In this document: positions 32,822-45,945 of the stretch, piece after piece
Layout of the letters: each line of letters begins with the position of its first letter
Numbering within the stretch: the stretch's first letter is position 1
The notes under the pieces: model-generated
What the model was told of the DNA's origin: nothing
The model's database searches: none
The model's input: only the letters and a program-made list of their open reading frames with translations
NCBI GenBank assembly: GCA_964020155.1
Contig: OZ026550.1
Span: 1,149,123-1,213,122 of the forward strand
Direction of reading: 5' to 3'
From: Chondrilla cf. caribensis
Taxonomy: Eukaryota; Porifera; Demospongiae; Chondrillida; Chondrillidae
Length of the DNA stretch: 64,000 nucleotides
Program-made: the position numbers and the translations under genes

Positions 32822-34489
32822 TGTGTGTGTGCTTATATACATATGTGTGCATGTGTGTTTTTGTGTGTTGCTTATGTATAAGCATGCTATCTCCTTCAGT
32901 TGTGAAAATTTACTGAACTAAAAATAGACTAAACACAATCAACCATACCTGTGACCTTAACCTTCTATGACCTCTGAACCTTACAGAACACTCAACAGCT
33001 GCTGTTTGTATCAGTAGTTCATTGTGTGTGAGACCATGCATGTTTTCTTGGGAACAATATCAGATTACAAGTTAGTTCATATTTCATCAGAAACCACTCA
33101 ATTGCAATATGCTCTATAGTCAGCAACACAACCTATTATATGTATGTTGAGGAAAATTAGTACTGAAATGACAGACATGTGTTCATGTTATTTAGCAATG
33201 GGGAGACATGCATGTGACAGTCATGTGCTGCATGGAGGAGGAGAAGTAAGGGTCTAGTGACTTTTGAAATTAATATGCTTCCTTTCATCAATGTAAGTTA
33301 ATCGCGTTTTCTTATCAATACCTTGTAGCGTGTATTGAACATATTATAGAAAATGGCTGCAACCACATGGCACTTTGATAAACTCACTAGCTCTAAAGTG
33401 GAGACTAGGCCACCGTCATTGGGGGCAAAGAAACACACTCATTCTGACCACGAGACGGAGATAACAAGTAAATCGGTGAAGAACAGAAGATGGTGACAGC
33501 CCCTGGAGGTTCCTGATGTAGAGCCATTGGTAAGTTTGGTGCAAGACAAGGCTTTGCTACGAAGCATTTACAGCTTAGGTTCACACATTCCTTGAGATGC
33601 ATGTAAATTAAGGCCCATAAACAACCTCATGTATCCATTGACAAATCAGATTGCATTGGGCTGATCTGGTGCAATGCAATCTGAATGGTTGTGCATGGTG
33701 TACAGTTACTGAAGTCTGAGACCCTTCCTTCTCTAACCCTAGGTACTGCAGGAGAAGACTGGAGCTAGCCATAATATGACCTCTTGAAACCTTGCATAAC
33801 ACTCAACAGCTGCTGTTTGTTTCAGTTCATTTTGTGTGTGAGACCGTATATGTTTTCTTGGGTTAGACAAACAGAACAATATCAGATTACAAGTAGTTCA
33901 TATTCTCACCAGAAACCATTCAATACAAGTCAGTACCACAGCTGTTATAGAATACGTATGTATGTTGAGGAATTTTGTTATTGAGGTGACAGCAATGTGC
34001 TCGTGATATGTAGCAATGGGGGACACATGCATGTGACAGTCATGTGCTCATGCTATGTACAATGGGGGACACACGCATGTGACAGTCATGTGCATGTGTT
34101 ATGTAGCAATGGGGGACACATGCATGTGACATTCCTGTGATTCTATTATAATAATACTTGTGCTATACATTCTTATTGCACGCAAATATATTATGGAACA
34201 GACAGCTAGCCATAATTAGCCATACCTGTGGCATACCTTAACCTTCTATGACCTCTTGAAACCTTACAGAACACTCAACAGCTGCTGTTTGCATCAGCAG
34301 TTCATTGTGTGTGAGACCATGCATGTTTTCTTGGGAACAATATTGCAAGTTAATCCATATTTTCACCAGAAACCACTCAATACAGTCAGTACCACGGCTG
34401 TTATATAATACATATGTATGACAATGTTGGCACTTGGACAACAGCATTGTTTCATTGCAATGTATGGACACAAAGGGAGGTTCGGTCAA
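32563..34489. other. Spacer of lipase cassette 1
   Basis: No gene seen. 32563-32694 matches the flank at about 40075-40205 (e.g. 'aataaacacacttttgg'). A TG tract follows at 32694-32866. Then comes a block homologous to 41190-42140 and 48840-49660 (recurrent 'cagaacactcaacagctgctg', 'gagaccatgcatgttttcttggg'). A 47-bp unit repeated three times lies at about 33994-34135 and is expanded in cassette 3. Confidence 0.75.
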
Positions 34490-34853
34490 ACCTGTCTACA
34501 GGCCTGAAAATATCCATGTGTGGCAAGAGAATCTAAATATTCACAGTAAATGAAAAGTACATATTATTCACTATGCATTGAAAATGTACATATGGACAGA
34601 AACGTTGTGTGTGTTTAGATTTCATTCAAGATACAGATACATTAACATGCAGAGATTAATTAGCAATTACGTATATGCTATCCGCTCATGACATGCACAT
34701 TTGCATACATGCACAATACGATAATGGTGTCTCCACTTCCCACTCCCTGCCCTTTCACTTACCACCTGTCAGTCTCCAGACACACATACACAACCACACA
34801 CACACACATGCACACGCACACATACACACACACACACACACATTCACACACAG

Positions 34854-34905
<52 letters not shown>

Positions 34906-35090
34906 TCCAACTCACCAGCTGCTAGTCTCCAGTCATATGGAGCAGCTCTGATGGTCACACCTCGTTGGTAACTCTAGCAACGAAGTAGTCCACGAAATCC
35001 TTCAAATACTGCAGTTCTGTAACTACGTCACATGTGACACCATCACCAAGGCATCCAACAGTTCTGGTTATCCCATAACCCTAGACATTC
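34490..35090 (-). pseudogene. Inverted lipase fragment: exon 3 end, intron 3, exon 4 start
   Basis: Read on the minus strand, 35090-34916 is a damaged exon 3 (ELQYLKDFVDYFV, then after a frameshift [13 protein letters not shown]) with a good GTGAGT donor. Then comes the TG-rich intron, then ATTCTCTTGCCACACATGG, the start of exon 4. It stops after about 40 bp of exon 4. The last 45 bp of exon 3 is almost identical to the sense genes, so transcripts through it would be antisense to them. Confidence 0.85.
34785..34902. repeat. (CA)n tract within the inverted lipase intron
   Basis: The minus-strand counterpart of the intron-3 TG array in the intact genes. Confidence 0.9.
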
Positions 35091-35827
35091 GGCGACGTAC
35101 TATGTAAAGTTTCAACTAATAGCACTTGTAGGCCTTACCGATGGTAGATAGGGTGCAAGAAAACTTGTTTGGTACATAGATCTATGTTTGGTACTACCAT
35201 ATGTATGGTGTGACGACTGTTCACTCTGTGTCATGGGTTAACCACTGTACATGTTTTCTTGGGAACAATATTAGATTACAAGTTAGTTCATATTCCCACC
35301 AAAAACCACTCAATACATAGATCTATGTTTGGTACTACCATACATGTGGTGTGACATGATCATGTCTGACGTATACGTAGTTAGTGTGGTAGATGGTACA
35401 CTAAATGATTATACATAGGTTAACCTAATATCTGACTCAATTGTACTTACAAGATCAATTCTTTGATAGCAGCGTCAAAGCCATAACTATAATATGATCG
35501 TGGGTATGGGTTTAACGATGTAATAGACTACAAAGCACAATCATACACAAGACCATCCTACATCAGCTGCTTAGCCTAGCGATTCATGTGTAAAACTGAC
35601 AGTGCTTCTCACTGCGTTAAGGAAATATCCCACATACTGAAACCTTAAACATAGAGGAAATTTGCAGTAAACATAATTATTATTATGAAACCTGGAGTAT
35701 CACTTTGCTTGTGGTTTATCTAGTTTTATATCCGATTTCAAGGGGTATGAAACTTGCCCTTTGCTTCTGTGAATTAGAGCTGCTATTAATAGCTAGGTTC
35801 CAGAGCCAAATATAGATCAGTTGATCT
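35091..35827. other. Upstream region of lipase gene 1
   Basis: Homologous to about 43020-43571 and 51200-52283 upstream of the other two genes. Several copies of 'tacatagatctatgttyggtac' occur at about 35175 and 35314. No ORF is convincing. Confidence 0.5.
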
Positions 35828-35837
35828 CTATATAAAG
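35828..35837 (+). promoter_or_regulatory. TATA box, lipase gene 1
   Basis: CTATATAAAG, 92 bp before the ATG, conserved at the same place in all three cassettes (43572, 52284). Confidence 0.75.
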
Positions 35838-35928
35838 AGCTACACAAGTCAAGACATCACTAACAAGAAGAGGAAATCAGCAACAGAAAGTGGGAAGAAT
35901 CCAAACTTGTATTATTACAAAAGCTACA

Positions 35929-36677
35929 ATGAAGCATAATTTTGGACTGCTTCCGGCTTTAACACTTCTTGGAAGTCTTACAGTAATCACTGCCCAGGTA
36001 CCAATTCTTTTAGGTGAGTGTAAGACATATTTCCCAGAAGAACTCAACATATAGCTAAGATGTCTGCATAATATGTATTGAGTATGTAAATCATCTTATA
36101 TTATGCATGATAACATTATCTTATGTAGTTCCCGGACTAACTGGATCCCAATTGTGGGGAACTGTTAGTAATGGTCAGTGTAAATCAGCTACCCCACGAC
36201 TGCTGTGGTACCCAGACGGAGAAGATTACTGTACATTAACTTTGAAGTGAGTACATGTAACAGGAAATAATAATTGTATACACTATCAGTTGCAATAAAT
36301 ACACCAGCAAAATATCAAGATTTTCACACACAATTAAATTGTACATTGTACAGCGTAAATGGTGATTATGTACTTAATTTATAAAATCATGCACCAATTA
36401 TTAAATAATATACACATTTAATTTTCATTCCTTCAGACTACAGTACAATCAAAGTACAAACACATATTCTGATAAACAAGGAGTGAGTGTGAGTGTGCCA
36501 GGCTTTGGGAACACCAGCACCGTTGAATGCCTTGATGATGATAGTGACGTGTGTGAAGAACGTCCAGAACTGCAGTATTTGAAGAAGTTTGTGGACTACT
36601 TCGTTAATTATAAGAGGGACTATTACCAACGAGGTGTAACCATCAGAGCTGCTCCATATGACTGGAGACTAGCAGCT

Positions 36678-36712
<35 letters not shown>

Positions 36713-36753
36713 ATGTGTGTGAGTGTGAGTGTGTGTCTTGAGACCAGCTGTTG

Positions 36754-36803
<50 letters not shown>

Positions 36804-36995
36804 TGTATGCATGTTGTGTGTGTGCGTGTGTGTCTTGAGACCAGCTGTTGGTGAGTGTGTGTGTGTATGTGTATTGTATGCATGTTGTGTGTGTGCATGT
36901 GTGTGAATATGTGAGTGTGAGTGTGTGTGTTGAGACTAGCTGCTGGTGAGTGTGCGTGTGTGCGTGTGTGTGCATGTGTGTGAATATGTGAATGT

Positions 36996-37043
<48 letters not shown>

Positions 37044-38301
37044 ATGCATGTGTGTGTGTTTGTATGTGTGTAAATATGTGAATGTGAGTGTGTGTCTTGA
37101 GACTAGCTGCTGGTGAGTGCGTGGTGTGTGTGTGTGTGTGTGTGTTTTGTATGTGCATGCATGTGTGCATGTGAGCGTGCGTGCATGTGTGTTTATATGT
37201 GTGTGTTTGGAGACTAGCAGGTGGTAAGTAAAAGGGCAGAGAGTGGGAAGTGGAGAAGACACCATTATCGTATTGTGCATGTGTGCGAATGTGCATGTCA
37301 TGAGTGAATAGCATATACGTAATTACTAATTAATCTTCACATGTTAATGTATCTGTACCTTGAATGCAATCTAAACACACACAACGTTTCTGTACATATG
37401 TACATTTTCTATGCATAGTGAATAATATGTACTTTTCCATTCACACTGTGAATATCTAGATTCTCTTGCCACACGAGGATATTTTGATAATCTGAAGGCA
37501 TTAGTAGAAGAGATGTACAATCAAAACAATGGGGCACCAGTTGCCTTGGTAGTCCACAGTATGGGAGGACTAATGTCTCTGTACTTCCTGAACGAGGTGG
37601 TCACTCAGGAGTGGAAGGACAAGTACATCAAGGTCTACATACCTCTGTCGGGAGCATTTGGTGGTTTTAGTGAAAAGGTCAAGGCTGTTGTTTCTGGACG
37701 TAATTCATTTTCCATCTTGCCACTGAAATCACTCTTGCCTGAAATTGAACGTTCCTTGGAGTCTATATACTGGTTGATGCCTAGCGCTGAGATATTTGGA
37801 GACCAAGTACTGGTACAAACTCCAAATGCCAACTACACTGCTATGGATTACGAACCAATGTTCACCACATTTGCCAACTACTCTCTTGGTTGGACCAAGT
37901 ACAATGCAACTTCCTCCATCAATGCAGGATACAAGTACCCTGGAGTTCCCACCCACTGCTTCTATGGGAGTAACTTATCAACACCACTGACCTATGTGTA
38001 CAACAGCAATGATCCCACTCAAGAACCGACAGAAATAAATGGTACTGGAGATGGTTTGTTGAACATAGTGAGTCTTGAAGTATGTCTGAGGTGGGCCAAT
38101 AGCACAAACAGTACTGGATTTCAGTCTCGTGCATTCCCTGGTGTGGAGCACAACGATATGTTGAAGAAAGATGTAGTCCTGGATGCAATTGGAAAGATAG
38201 TCATGGCTGGTCCTCCCAATGGTTCAGTGATTACTAGAGTCAACATCTACTCAACGATGATCCTATTAGCTGCAGCCTTCATCATTAGGGCAGTGATGTA
38301 G
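35929..38301 (+). CDS. LCAT/PLA2G15-like acyltransferase/phospholipase, copy 1
   Basis: Exons 35929-36013, 36129-36246, 36437-36678 and 37460-38301 join in frame to 428 aa. Residues 1-23 are a signal peptide ([21 protein letters not shown]). Next comes [14 protein letters not shown], the family's N-terminal strand and oxyanion region. A lid segment with two Cys follows, then RAAPYDWRL (exon 3 end), typical of LCAT and lysosomal PLA2. The likely triad is Ser182 (VVHSMGG), Asp346 (GTGDGLLN) and His379 (GVEHND). Several N-glycosylation sequons are present. A 20-residue hydrophobic C-terminus ([16 protein letters not shown]) is unusual for the family and suggests a GPI or membrane anchor. Family members hydrolyse or transacylate glycerophospholipid acyl chains in the secretory pathway, lysosomes or outside the cell. 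The exact substrate cannot be read from sequence. Confidence 0.93.
36679..37235 (+). repeat. Intron-3 TG array containing repeated copies of the exon-3 splice donor
   Basis: The donor (agcagctg|gtgtgtg) opens a TG repeat. Five degenerate copies of the exon end plus donor recur inside it at about 36737-36760, 36834-36857, 36930-36953, 37096-37120 and 37207-37230. They read like gagactagctgctggtgagtg. Spacing is about 95-170 bp. Most copies have a better GTGAGT donor than the authentic one. Confidence 0.88.
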
Positions 38302-41209
38302 TCAAGTAACATAAAAATGGGATAGCTAGGACATTAATAAGATAAATAGGACATTATATATGATTGGTATATTGATTGATATAAAGTCAATTATAGAATA
38401 GGACACAGAAATCTATTACACATATTATACACATACACATATACACATATTAAATACAATTTTGAATGAGCCTTGGTGTTATGAACATATGCATAGCATT
38501 TACTGAACACTGAAGTGAAGGAGTGGCTAGTATATGCTAATTTGGTGACTTAGTGTTCTGTACTGCACGTGCACTGGACCCCCCCCCCTCTAAGATTTTT
38601 ATGTACCACCGCCACTGAAATATTTTGACAAACTCCTATATAATCTCTTATCTCAAAGTGCTTTAGTACCAACAGCTACCAGATATGAGGCTTCCACTTT
38701 CAACCTTAGGAAACCTGTTGCTGCTGTGTGTTCGTACCTATCCATTCCTACATTGCATCGGATGTCACTGATCATGGTACAGATCGCATGTGATTCATCC
38801 ACACTACCTGTGACTTGTGTAATAGCTGAAGTACCTCTGGAGAAGCTGTAGCGGATATACAGACAACTTTGCCTAATTGATACCAAGGGCGAAGGTACTT
38901 GAGTTATTATGTGGTATGTTGCGTGGGCGCACCTCTGATTGAGCAATGATTAGTAGACGTGTGAAAAGAAAAGGAAATAACCAATTATCCACAATGCAAC
39001 ATTGAATGAAGTGTGTGTACATCAGGGAAGTGTGCACACATCACGAATGTGCACACTGCTTTTCTTTTGAAGTCGCCCACGCAACATACCACATATAATA
39101 ATATAATCAAGTGAAAATATACAAAGATATAGATGGGGCGAAAGGCAAGTTTCACACCCCTTGAAACCACGTCTCGTTATGTGCAGACATCCCTCCCAAT
39201 GAATATCATTACATTCCATATGAATCTCATTAATCATCATTACTAAGAATTTCATTATATACCTGTTATTTCTAACATGACATTGTGCAAGCATAGACAA
39301 CCCCGTGTACTGTACAAGCCATCGTCAGGGTTCATCATTCAACCATGAGGAATAAGGACAGCCATTTCATTGCATTTGCATGTTAAATAGTTTCTGTACT
39401 CCAATCTGCATAGATTATCATCCTCTCAATTGCCGCAGGGATCACATACGATGAGTTGACTCTCAGTAATGTCCACTTGATAAGAATGGAAATAAAGGCA
39501 GGGAATACGTGTTCAAGTTCAAGTCAAGAAACAAGTAATAGAAGCAACTTTGTGAATAGTAGTTCTGACTGTGAATAAAAGCACTCAGCTATAGTGTAGT
39601 AATGTTAATACTTAGCTTACATATTTGGGATCGAGTTTTGTAACTTAGAGGCTCAAATTACAATCATTTGATGCTGTTTGGAATATACTTCAAACTCGAT
39701 ACGTATTTCTGCTGAAACAGTTCATCAACATCTATAATTCTCTGCAAAGTGAATAAAGAGAATTCATAAGCCTATAAATCCATACCTGAAGGATTTTCAG
39801 CCGCTACTGCATGGGGCAAAGAAATCTGGACATTACCGTCAATCACGAATACGGGCGTACATTGTCACGTCCTCAAAATTATAGACAATACTAATACGGT
39901 AATTGCCATAGTAAAACTGTGATATTACGGGTATAGACGGGCCCATTGTCACACTAACGTATTTTCCCAGGTGTATATGCATATTATATACGGGACCTTG
40001 TATAATATAATGGACACATGTATTAGTGGCTTGTTTTCCTGTGATATTTCCAGCTGTTATCAATCGGGGAACTATTAGTGTGGTTGTGTTTTGATGAGAA
40101 ATATACAAATAAACACACTTTTGGACAAGAAACAGCTGCAAAGTGGTGAATCCTGCCAACAAACATCGCAAAAATACTCCTTATGAACTGTGGCAGGCTC
40201 CACACTCTAAGGGAGAAGAGTGGTGAATGCAGCATCTCCTGCAATGATACAAAAGCATATCGTGTTCGAAAATCAAAATGTCAGTGTACTCGAGTATAAA
40301 AACGAAATGGTAATTTCAAAACCAATTGACACTTGGGGTATATTGTCACGAAACTTATGATAGTGGCCCCCAGTTTATGCTGAAAAATTTGATATTGTTT
40401 AATTTAGTACTGATCTCTACACTGTCATGCAATTGAACCACAATTGAAGGTGGAGTCGCAGACCTGCCAGAGCTTAACCGTTGTACAAGTTTCATGACAG
40501 ATTTAATTTTCATACAAACACACTTTGTGTGAACGAGGAGAACTTTTGCAGATGTGAAAACTTCAAAAAGCCTTTTGCCAATCTGGCTAGCTTTGACAGG
40601 TTTCTGTCTTTTTAGACGTCATCAGTGCGACTTAACCACCAATACCCTACCCCTTTCCCTTAACCTCTACTACAGGGCCATTGCACAAAGCATATTAGAC
40701 CTTGTGTGGTGTATGCATCATGCAATTCACAGAGCATGCACCCCATACTGTGTGTTGTGCTGTATTTGTGTGTGATGCGTCCATTGCGTGTTATTCTAAA
40801 AAGACAGACATTACCAGAACTGCATATCCTTCTCCTATCCCTTCTAAACATGGCTTCGAATTTTCTGCATACGGAATTAAAACGAAAATGGAACAAAATG
40901 GAACGAAACGGAACTTGTAAAAAGACAGAGAGAACAAAATGTGTTGATTTAAACATATTCTATCAAAGTACAGAACGATTTGGCTAGATACTCAATCTCA
41001 TCGCTTTAGTACCGAATAACTTTAGTACCGAATAAAACTACCACAAATGGATTCGTCTATAAGCTGTGGAGACGTCTTCTGAAATGAAGAAAATGGCATT
41101 TCTCGATTGATCAATCCAGTGCATGTGTGTATGTGTGTGTGTGTGTGTGCTTATGTGTGCATGTGTTTTTGTGTGTTGCTTACGTATAAGCATGCTATCT
41201 CCTTCAGTT
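38017..41209. repeat. 3.2 kb tract almost identical to 45661-48853
   Basis: Covers the end of lipase exon 4 and about 2.9 kb of 3' flank. The offset is exactly 7644 bp throughout, with no indel. I found four substitutions (38180, 40703, 41030 and 41093 against their partners). Just upstream, exon 4 of the two genes differs at many positions. There is no gene in the flank; its ORFs are short and anonymous. Confidence 0.92.
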
Positions 41210-43571
41210 GTGTAAAATTTACTGAACTAAAAATAGACTAAACATAATCAACCATAACTGTGACCTTAACCTTTTATGACCTCTGAACCTTACAGAACAC
41301 TCAACAGCTGCTGTTTGTATCAGTAGTTCATTGTGTGTGAGACCATGCATGTTTTCTTGGGAACAATATCAGATTACAAGTTAGTTCTTATTTTCACCAG
41401 AAACCACTCAATATGCTCTACAGTCAGCAACACAGCTTATTATACACATGTTGAGGAAAATTAATACTGAAATGACAGTCATGTGTTCATGTTATGTAGC
41501 AATGGGGGAGACATGCATGTGACAGTCATGTGCTGCATGGAGGAGGAGAAGTAAGGGTCTAGTGACTTTTGAAATTAATATGCTTCATCTCATCAATGCA
41601 AGGGTAATTGTGTTTTCTTATCAATACCTTGTGGTGTGTATTGAACATATTATATAGAAGATGGCTGCAACCACATGGCACTTTGATAAATTCTCTCTAA
41701 AGTGGAGACTATATAGGCCACCACCATTGAGGGCAAAGAAGCACACTCATTCTCTCCACAAGATGGAGGTATATGAAGTATCTCGGTGGAGAATAGAAGA
41801 TGGTGACAGTCACTGGAGGCTCCTGATGTAGAGCCATGGGAAAGTTTGGAGCAAAACAAGGTTTTGCTATGAAGCATTCACAGCTTAGGCTCACACACTC
41901 CTTGAGATGCATGTAAATTAAGGCCCATAAACAGCCTCGTGTATCCATTGACCAATCAGATTGCATTGGGTCAATCTGGTGCAATGCAATCTGATTGGTG
42001 TACGTTACAGTTACTGAAGTCTGAGACCCTTCCTTCTCTAACCCTAGAAGACTGCAGGAGAAGAACAAAGCTAGCCATAATATGACCTCTTGAAACCTTG
42101 CATAACACTCAACAGCTGCTGTTTGTTTCAGTTCAAGGCATTCAACAGTTCTGGTTATCCCATAACCCCAGACATTAATTTTGGCGACGTACTATGTAAA
42201 GTTTCAACAAATAGCACTTGTAGGCCTTACCGATGATAGATAGGATGCCAGAAAGCTTGTTTGGTACATCGATCCATGTTCGGTACCACCATGTGTGTGG
42301 TGTGACGACTGGCATTATGTGTCATGGGTTAACCCCCGTACATGTTTTCTTGGGAACAATATTAGATTACAAGTTAGTTCATATTCTCACCAAAAACCAC
42401 TCAATACATAGATCTATGTTCGGTACCACCATACGTGTGGTGTGACGACTGGGCACCCTGTGTTACGGATTAACTACCGTAATATGACCGTGTATCGACC
42501 AAACAATTGGTATCTATATATATAATTCAGTTCGTGTGAAATTGTTTGTTCGCGATTCGGGCAAAAACTACTGCACGGGGCGCCGCCAAACTCTCAAGGA
42601 TTATGAAGTACGGGTCGGGAAGTGTCCTCCACGGGTTAAAAACGACCATCTAACTGTCCATGAGGAGAACCGTCGATTTCCGGTTTTTCCTTCGCGGATG
42701 ATGGCCATTTTTTATTATCGTCCCAGTGACTTCCGGTTATCGGGCGATTCGGTTGGCTGCTGTCCAACGATCAAATTTAAACTTACCATCGTTATAGCAA
42801 CTACCCTCTGTTGTCACCAGCGAAGATGCAAACGACTCACCGTAGAAGGTGGGGCTCACTTACTAGTACATAATATATGAGTAGACTAAGTATTGAAAAA
42901 CATGTACACACATTATATTACTTGATCTAGACACATTATTAAAAGGTTCAACAGAACTAACCTCGTATATAGTACGTGAGTATATGTCAAATTTCATCGG
43001 AAAAGATTGTCACCACCTGCACATTATGTCTGACGTACTTAATGTGGTAGACGGTACACTAAATGATTATACACAGGTTAACCTAATATCTGACTCAATT
43101 GTACTTACGAGATCACTTCTTTGATAGCAGCGTAGAAGAGAACAATATTCACCCTGATTTAAGGCTTTTAGTGTCACTGTCAGTAATTTCAATGATACAC
43201 AGTTGAAAGATGGCAGTCGTGAAGCTGTACCTATATGATCGCGGATATGGGTCTAACGATGTAATAGACTACAAAGCACAATCATACTTGAGACCATCCC
43301 TACATCAGCTGCTTAGCCTAGCAATTCATGTATAAAACTGACAGCGCTTCTCCCTGTGTTATGGAAAATATCCCACATACTGAAACCTCAAACATAGAGG
43401 AAACTTGCAGTAAGCATATTATTATGAAACCTGGAGTATCACTTCACGCTTGTGGTTTATCAAGTTTCATATCAGGTTTCAAGGGGTGTAAAACTTGCCC
43501 TTTGCTTCTGTGAATTAGAGCTGCTATTAATAATAGCTGGGTTCCAGAACCAAATATAGATCAGTTGATCT
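41210..43571. other. Spacer of lipase cassette 2
   Basis: Homologous to the spacers of cassettes 1 and 3. It keeps only a short remnant (about 42135-42180, 'acagttctggttatcccataacc') of the inverted exon-3 stub that is longer in the other two. It contains the insertion at 42510-42870. No gene seen. Confidence 0.65.
42510..42870. mobile_element. CpG-rich insertion of about 360 bp, only in cassette 2
   Basis: The corresponding place in cassette 3 (about 51660-51690) runs directly from 'aacaattggtata' to 'cataatatatgagtaga'. Here about 360 bp of much more GC/CpG-rich DNA intervenes. One plus frame is open over 114 codons (42536-42880), with no recognised motif and no obvious inverted ends. Confidence 0.6.
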
Positions 43572-43581
43572 CTATATAAAG
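43572..43581 (+). promoter_or_regulatory. TATA box, lipase gene 2
   Basis: CTATATAAAG, about 92 bp before the start codon, same context as in copies 1 and 3. Confidence 0.75.
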
Positions 43582-43672
43582 AGCTACACAAGTCAAGTCA
43601 TCACCAACAAGAAGAGGAAATCAGCAGCAGAAAGTGAGAAGAATCCAACCTTGTATTATTACAAAAGCTACA

Positions 43673-44419
43673 ATGAAGCTTAATTTTGGACTTCTTCCAG
43701 CTCTAACACTTCTTGGAAGTCTTACAGTAATCACTGCCCAGGTACCAATTCTTTTAAGTGAGTGTAAGACATATTTCCCAGAAGAGCTCAGCACACAGCT
43801 AAGATGTCCGCATAATATGTATTGAGTATGTACATCATCTTCACATCATGCATGATAACATTATCTTATGTAGTTCCTGGACTAACTGGATCCCAATTGT
43901 GGGGAACTGTTAGTGATGATGATCAGTGTAAATCAGCTACCCCACGACTGCTGTGGTTTCCATTCGGAGAAGACTGTACATCAACTTTGGAGTGAGTACA
44001 TGTAGCAGGAAATAATAATTGTATGCAATGTTGGTCGCAATAAATACACCAGCAAAATATCAAGATTTTCACACATAATTAAATTGTACATTGTACAGTG
44101 TAAAAGGTGTTTATCAACTTAATTTATATAAACATGCACCAATTATTAAATAATATACACATTTAATTTCCTTTTCTTCAGACTACAGTACAATCAAAGT
44201 ACAAACACCTATTCTGATAAACAAGGAGTGAATGTGAGTGTGCCAGGCTTTGGGGAAACCAGCACCGTTGAATGCCTCGAGGATGACAAAATGTGTGAGA
44301 AACATCCAGAACTGCAGTATTTGAAGAAGTTTGTGGACTACTTCGTTGGGACTCAGGGGCATTATTACCACAGAGGTGTAACCATCAGAGCTGCTCCATA
44401 TGACTGGAGACTAGCAGCT

Positions 44420-44492
<73 letters not shown>

Positions 44493-44498
44493 TTGTAT

Positions 44499-44559
<61 letters not shown>

Positions 44560-44731
44560 GTGCATGTTGCGTGTGCGTGTGTGTGTAAATATGTGAGTGT
44601 GAGTGTGTGTCTTGAGCCCAGTTGCTGGTGAGTGTGTGGTGCACGCGTGTGTGTGCGTGTGCATGCATGTGTGTGTGTTTGTATGTGTGTAAATATGTGA
44701 GTGTGAGTGTGTTTCTTGAGACTAACTGCTG

Positions 44732-44762
<31 letters not shown>

Positions 44763-45945
44763 GTATGTGCATGTATGTGTTTTGTATGTGCATGTATGTG
44801 TGCATGCGTGCGTCCGTGTGTGCGTGCATGTTTGTTTGTGTGTGTGTGTTTAGAGACTGACAGGTGGTGAGTGGATGGGCAGGGAGTGGGAAGTGGAGAA
44901 GACACCATTATCGTATTGTGCATGTGTGCGAGTGTGCATGTCATGAGTGAATAGCATATACGTAATTGCTAATTAATTTTCACATGTTCATGTATCTGTA
45001 TCTTGAATGAAATCTGAAACACACACAACGTTTCTGTACATATGTACATTTTCTACGCATAGTGAATAATATGTACTTTTTCATTCACACTGTGAATATC
45101 TAGATTCTCTTGCCACACGAGGATATTTTGATAAGCTGAAGGCATTAGTAGAAGAGATGTACAATCAAAACAATGGGGCACCAGTTGCCTTGGTAGTCCA
45201 CAGTATGGGAGGACTAATGTCTCTGTACTTCCTGAACGAGGTGGTCACTCAGGAGTGGAAGAGCAAGTACATCAAGGTCTACATACCTCTGTCAGGAGCA
45301 TTTGGTGGTTTTAGTCTTATGGCCAAGGCTGTTGTTTCTGGACAAAAACCATTTTCCATCTTGCCACTGAAATCACTCTTGCCTGAAATTGGACGTTCCT
45401 TGGAGTCTATATACTGGTTGATGCCTAGAGCTGAGGTATTTGGAGACCAAGTACTGGTACAAACTCCAGATGCCAACTACACTGCTTTTGATTACAAATC
45501 AATGTTCACCACATTTGCCAACTACCCTCTTGGTTGGACCAAGTACAATGCAACTTCCACCATCAATGCTGGATACATGTACCCTGGAGTTCCCACCCAC
45601 TGCTTCTATGGGAGTAACTTATCAACACCACTGACCTACGTCTACAACAGCAGTGACCCCACTCAAGAACCGACAGAAATAAATGGTACTGGAGATGGTT
45701 TGTTGAACATAGTGAGTCTTGAAGTATGTCTGAGGTGGGCCAATAGCACAAACAGTACTGGATTTCAGTCTCGTGCATTCCCTGGTGTGGAGCACAACGA
45801 TATGTTGAAGAAAGATGTAGTCCTGTATGCAATTGGAAAGATAGTCATGGCTGGTCCTCCCAATGGTTCAGTGATTACTAGAGTCAACATCTACTCAACG
45901 ATGATCCTATTAGCTGCAGCCTTCATCATTAGGGCAGTGATGTAG
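43673..45945 (+). CDS. LCAT/PLA2G15-like acyltransferase/phospholipase, copy 2
   Basis: Exons 43673-43757, 43874-43991, 44182-44420 and 45104-45945 give 427 aa with the same phases as copy 1. The signal peptide, [34 protein letters not shown] and GVEHND motifs are intact, as is the hydrophobic C-terminus. The last base of exon 1 is A instead of G, so the split codon changes Val to Ile and the donor becomes aa|gtgagt. Exon 4 differs from copy 1 mainly in its first two thirds. From about 45661 on, one substitution remains (Asp to Tyr near the end). Expression and splicing should be similar to copy 1 because the promoter region is conserved. Confidence 0.92.
44421..44870 (+). repeat. Intron-3 TG array with splice-donor copies, lipase gene 2
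   Basis: Same organisation as 36679-37235: TG repeats with three donor-like copies (about 44609-44635 'agcccagttgctggtgagtg', about 44717-44735 'gagactaactgctggtgtg', about 44852-44872 'gagactgacaggtggtgag'). Confidence 0.85.

Noticed and set aside
38653..41000. ORFs repeated exactly in the two lipase 3' flanks (e.g. 38653-38946 and 46297-46590) as conserved genes
   Set aside because: Their identity reflects the 3.2 kb near-identical tract, not purifying selection. The third cassette has lost or altered the frames.
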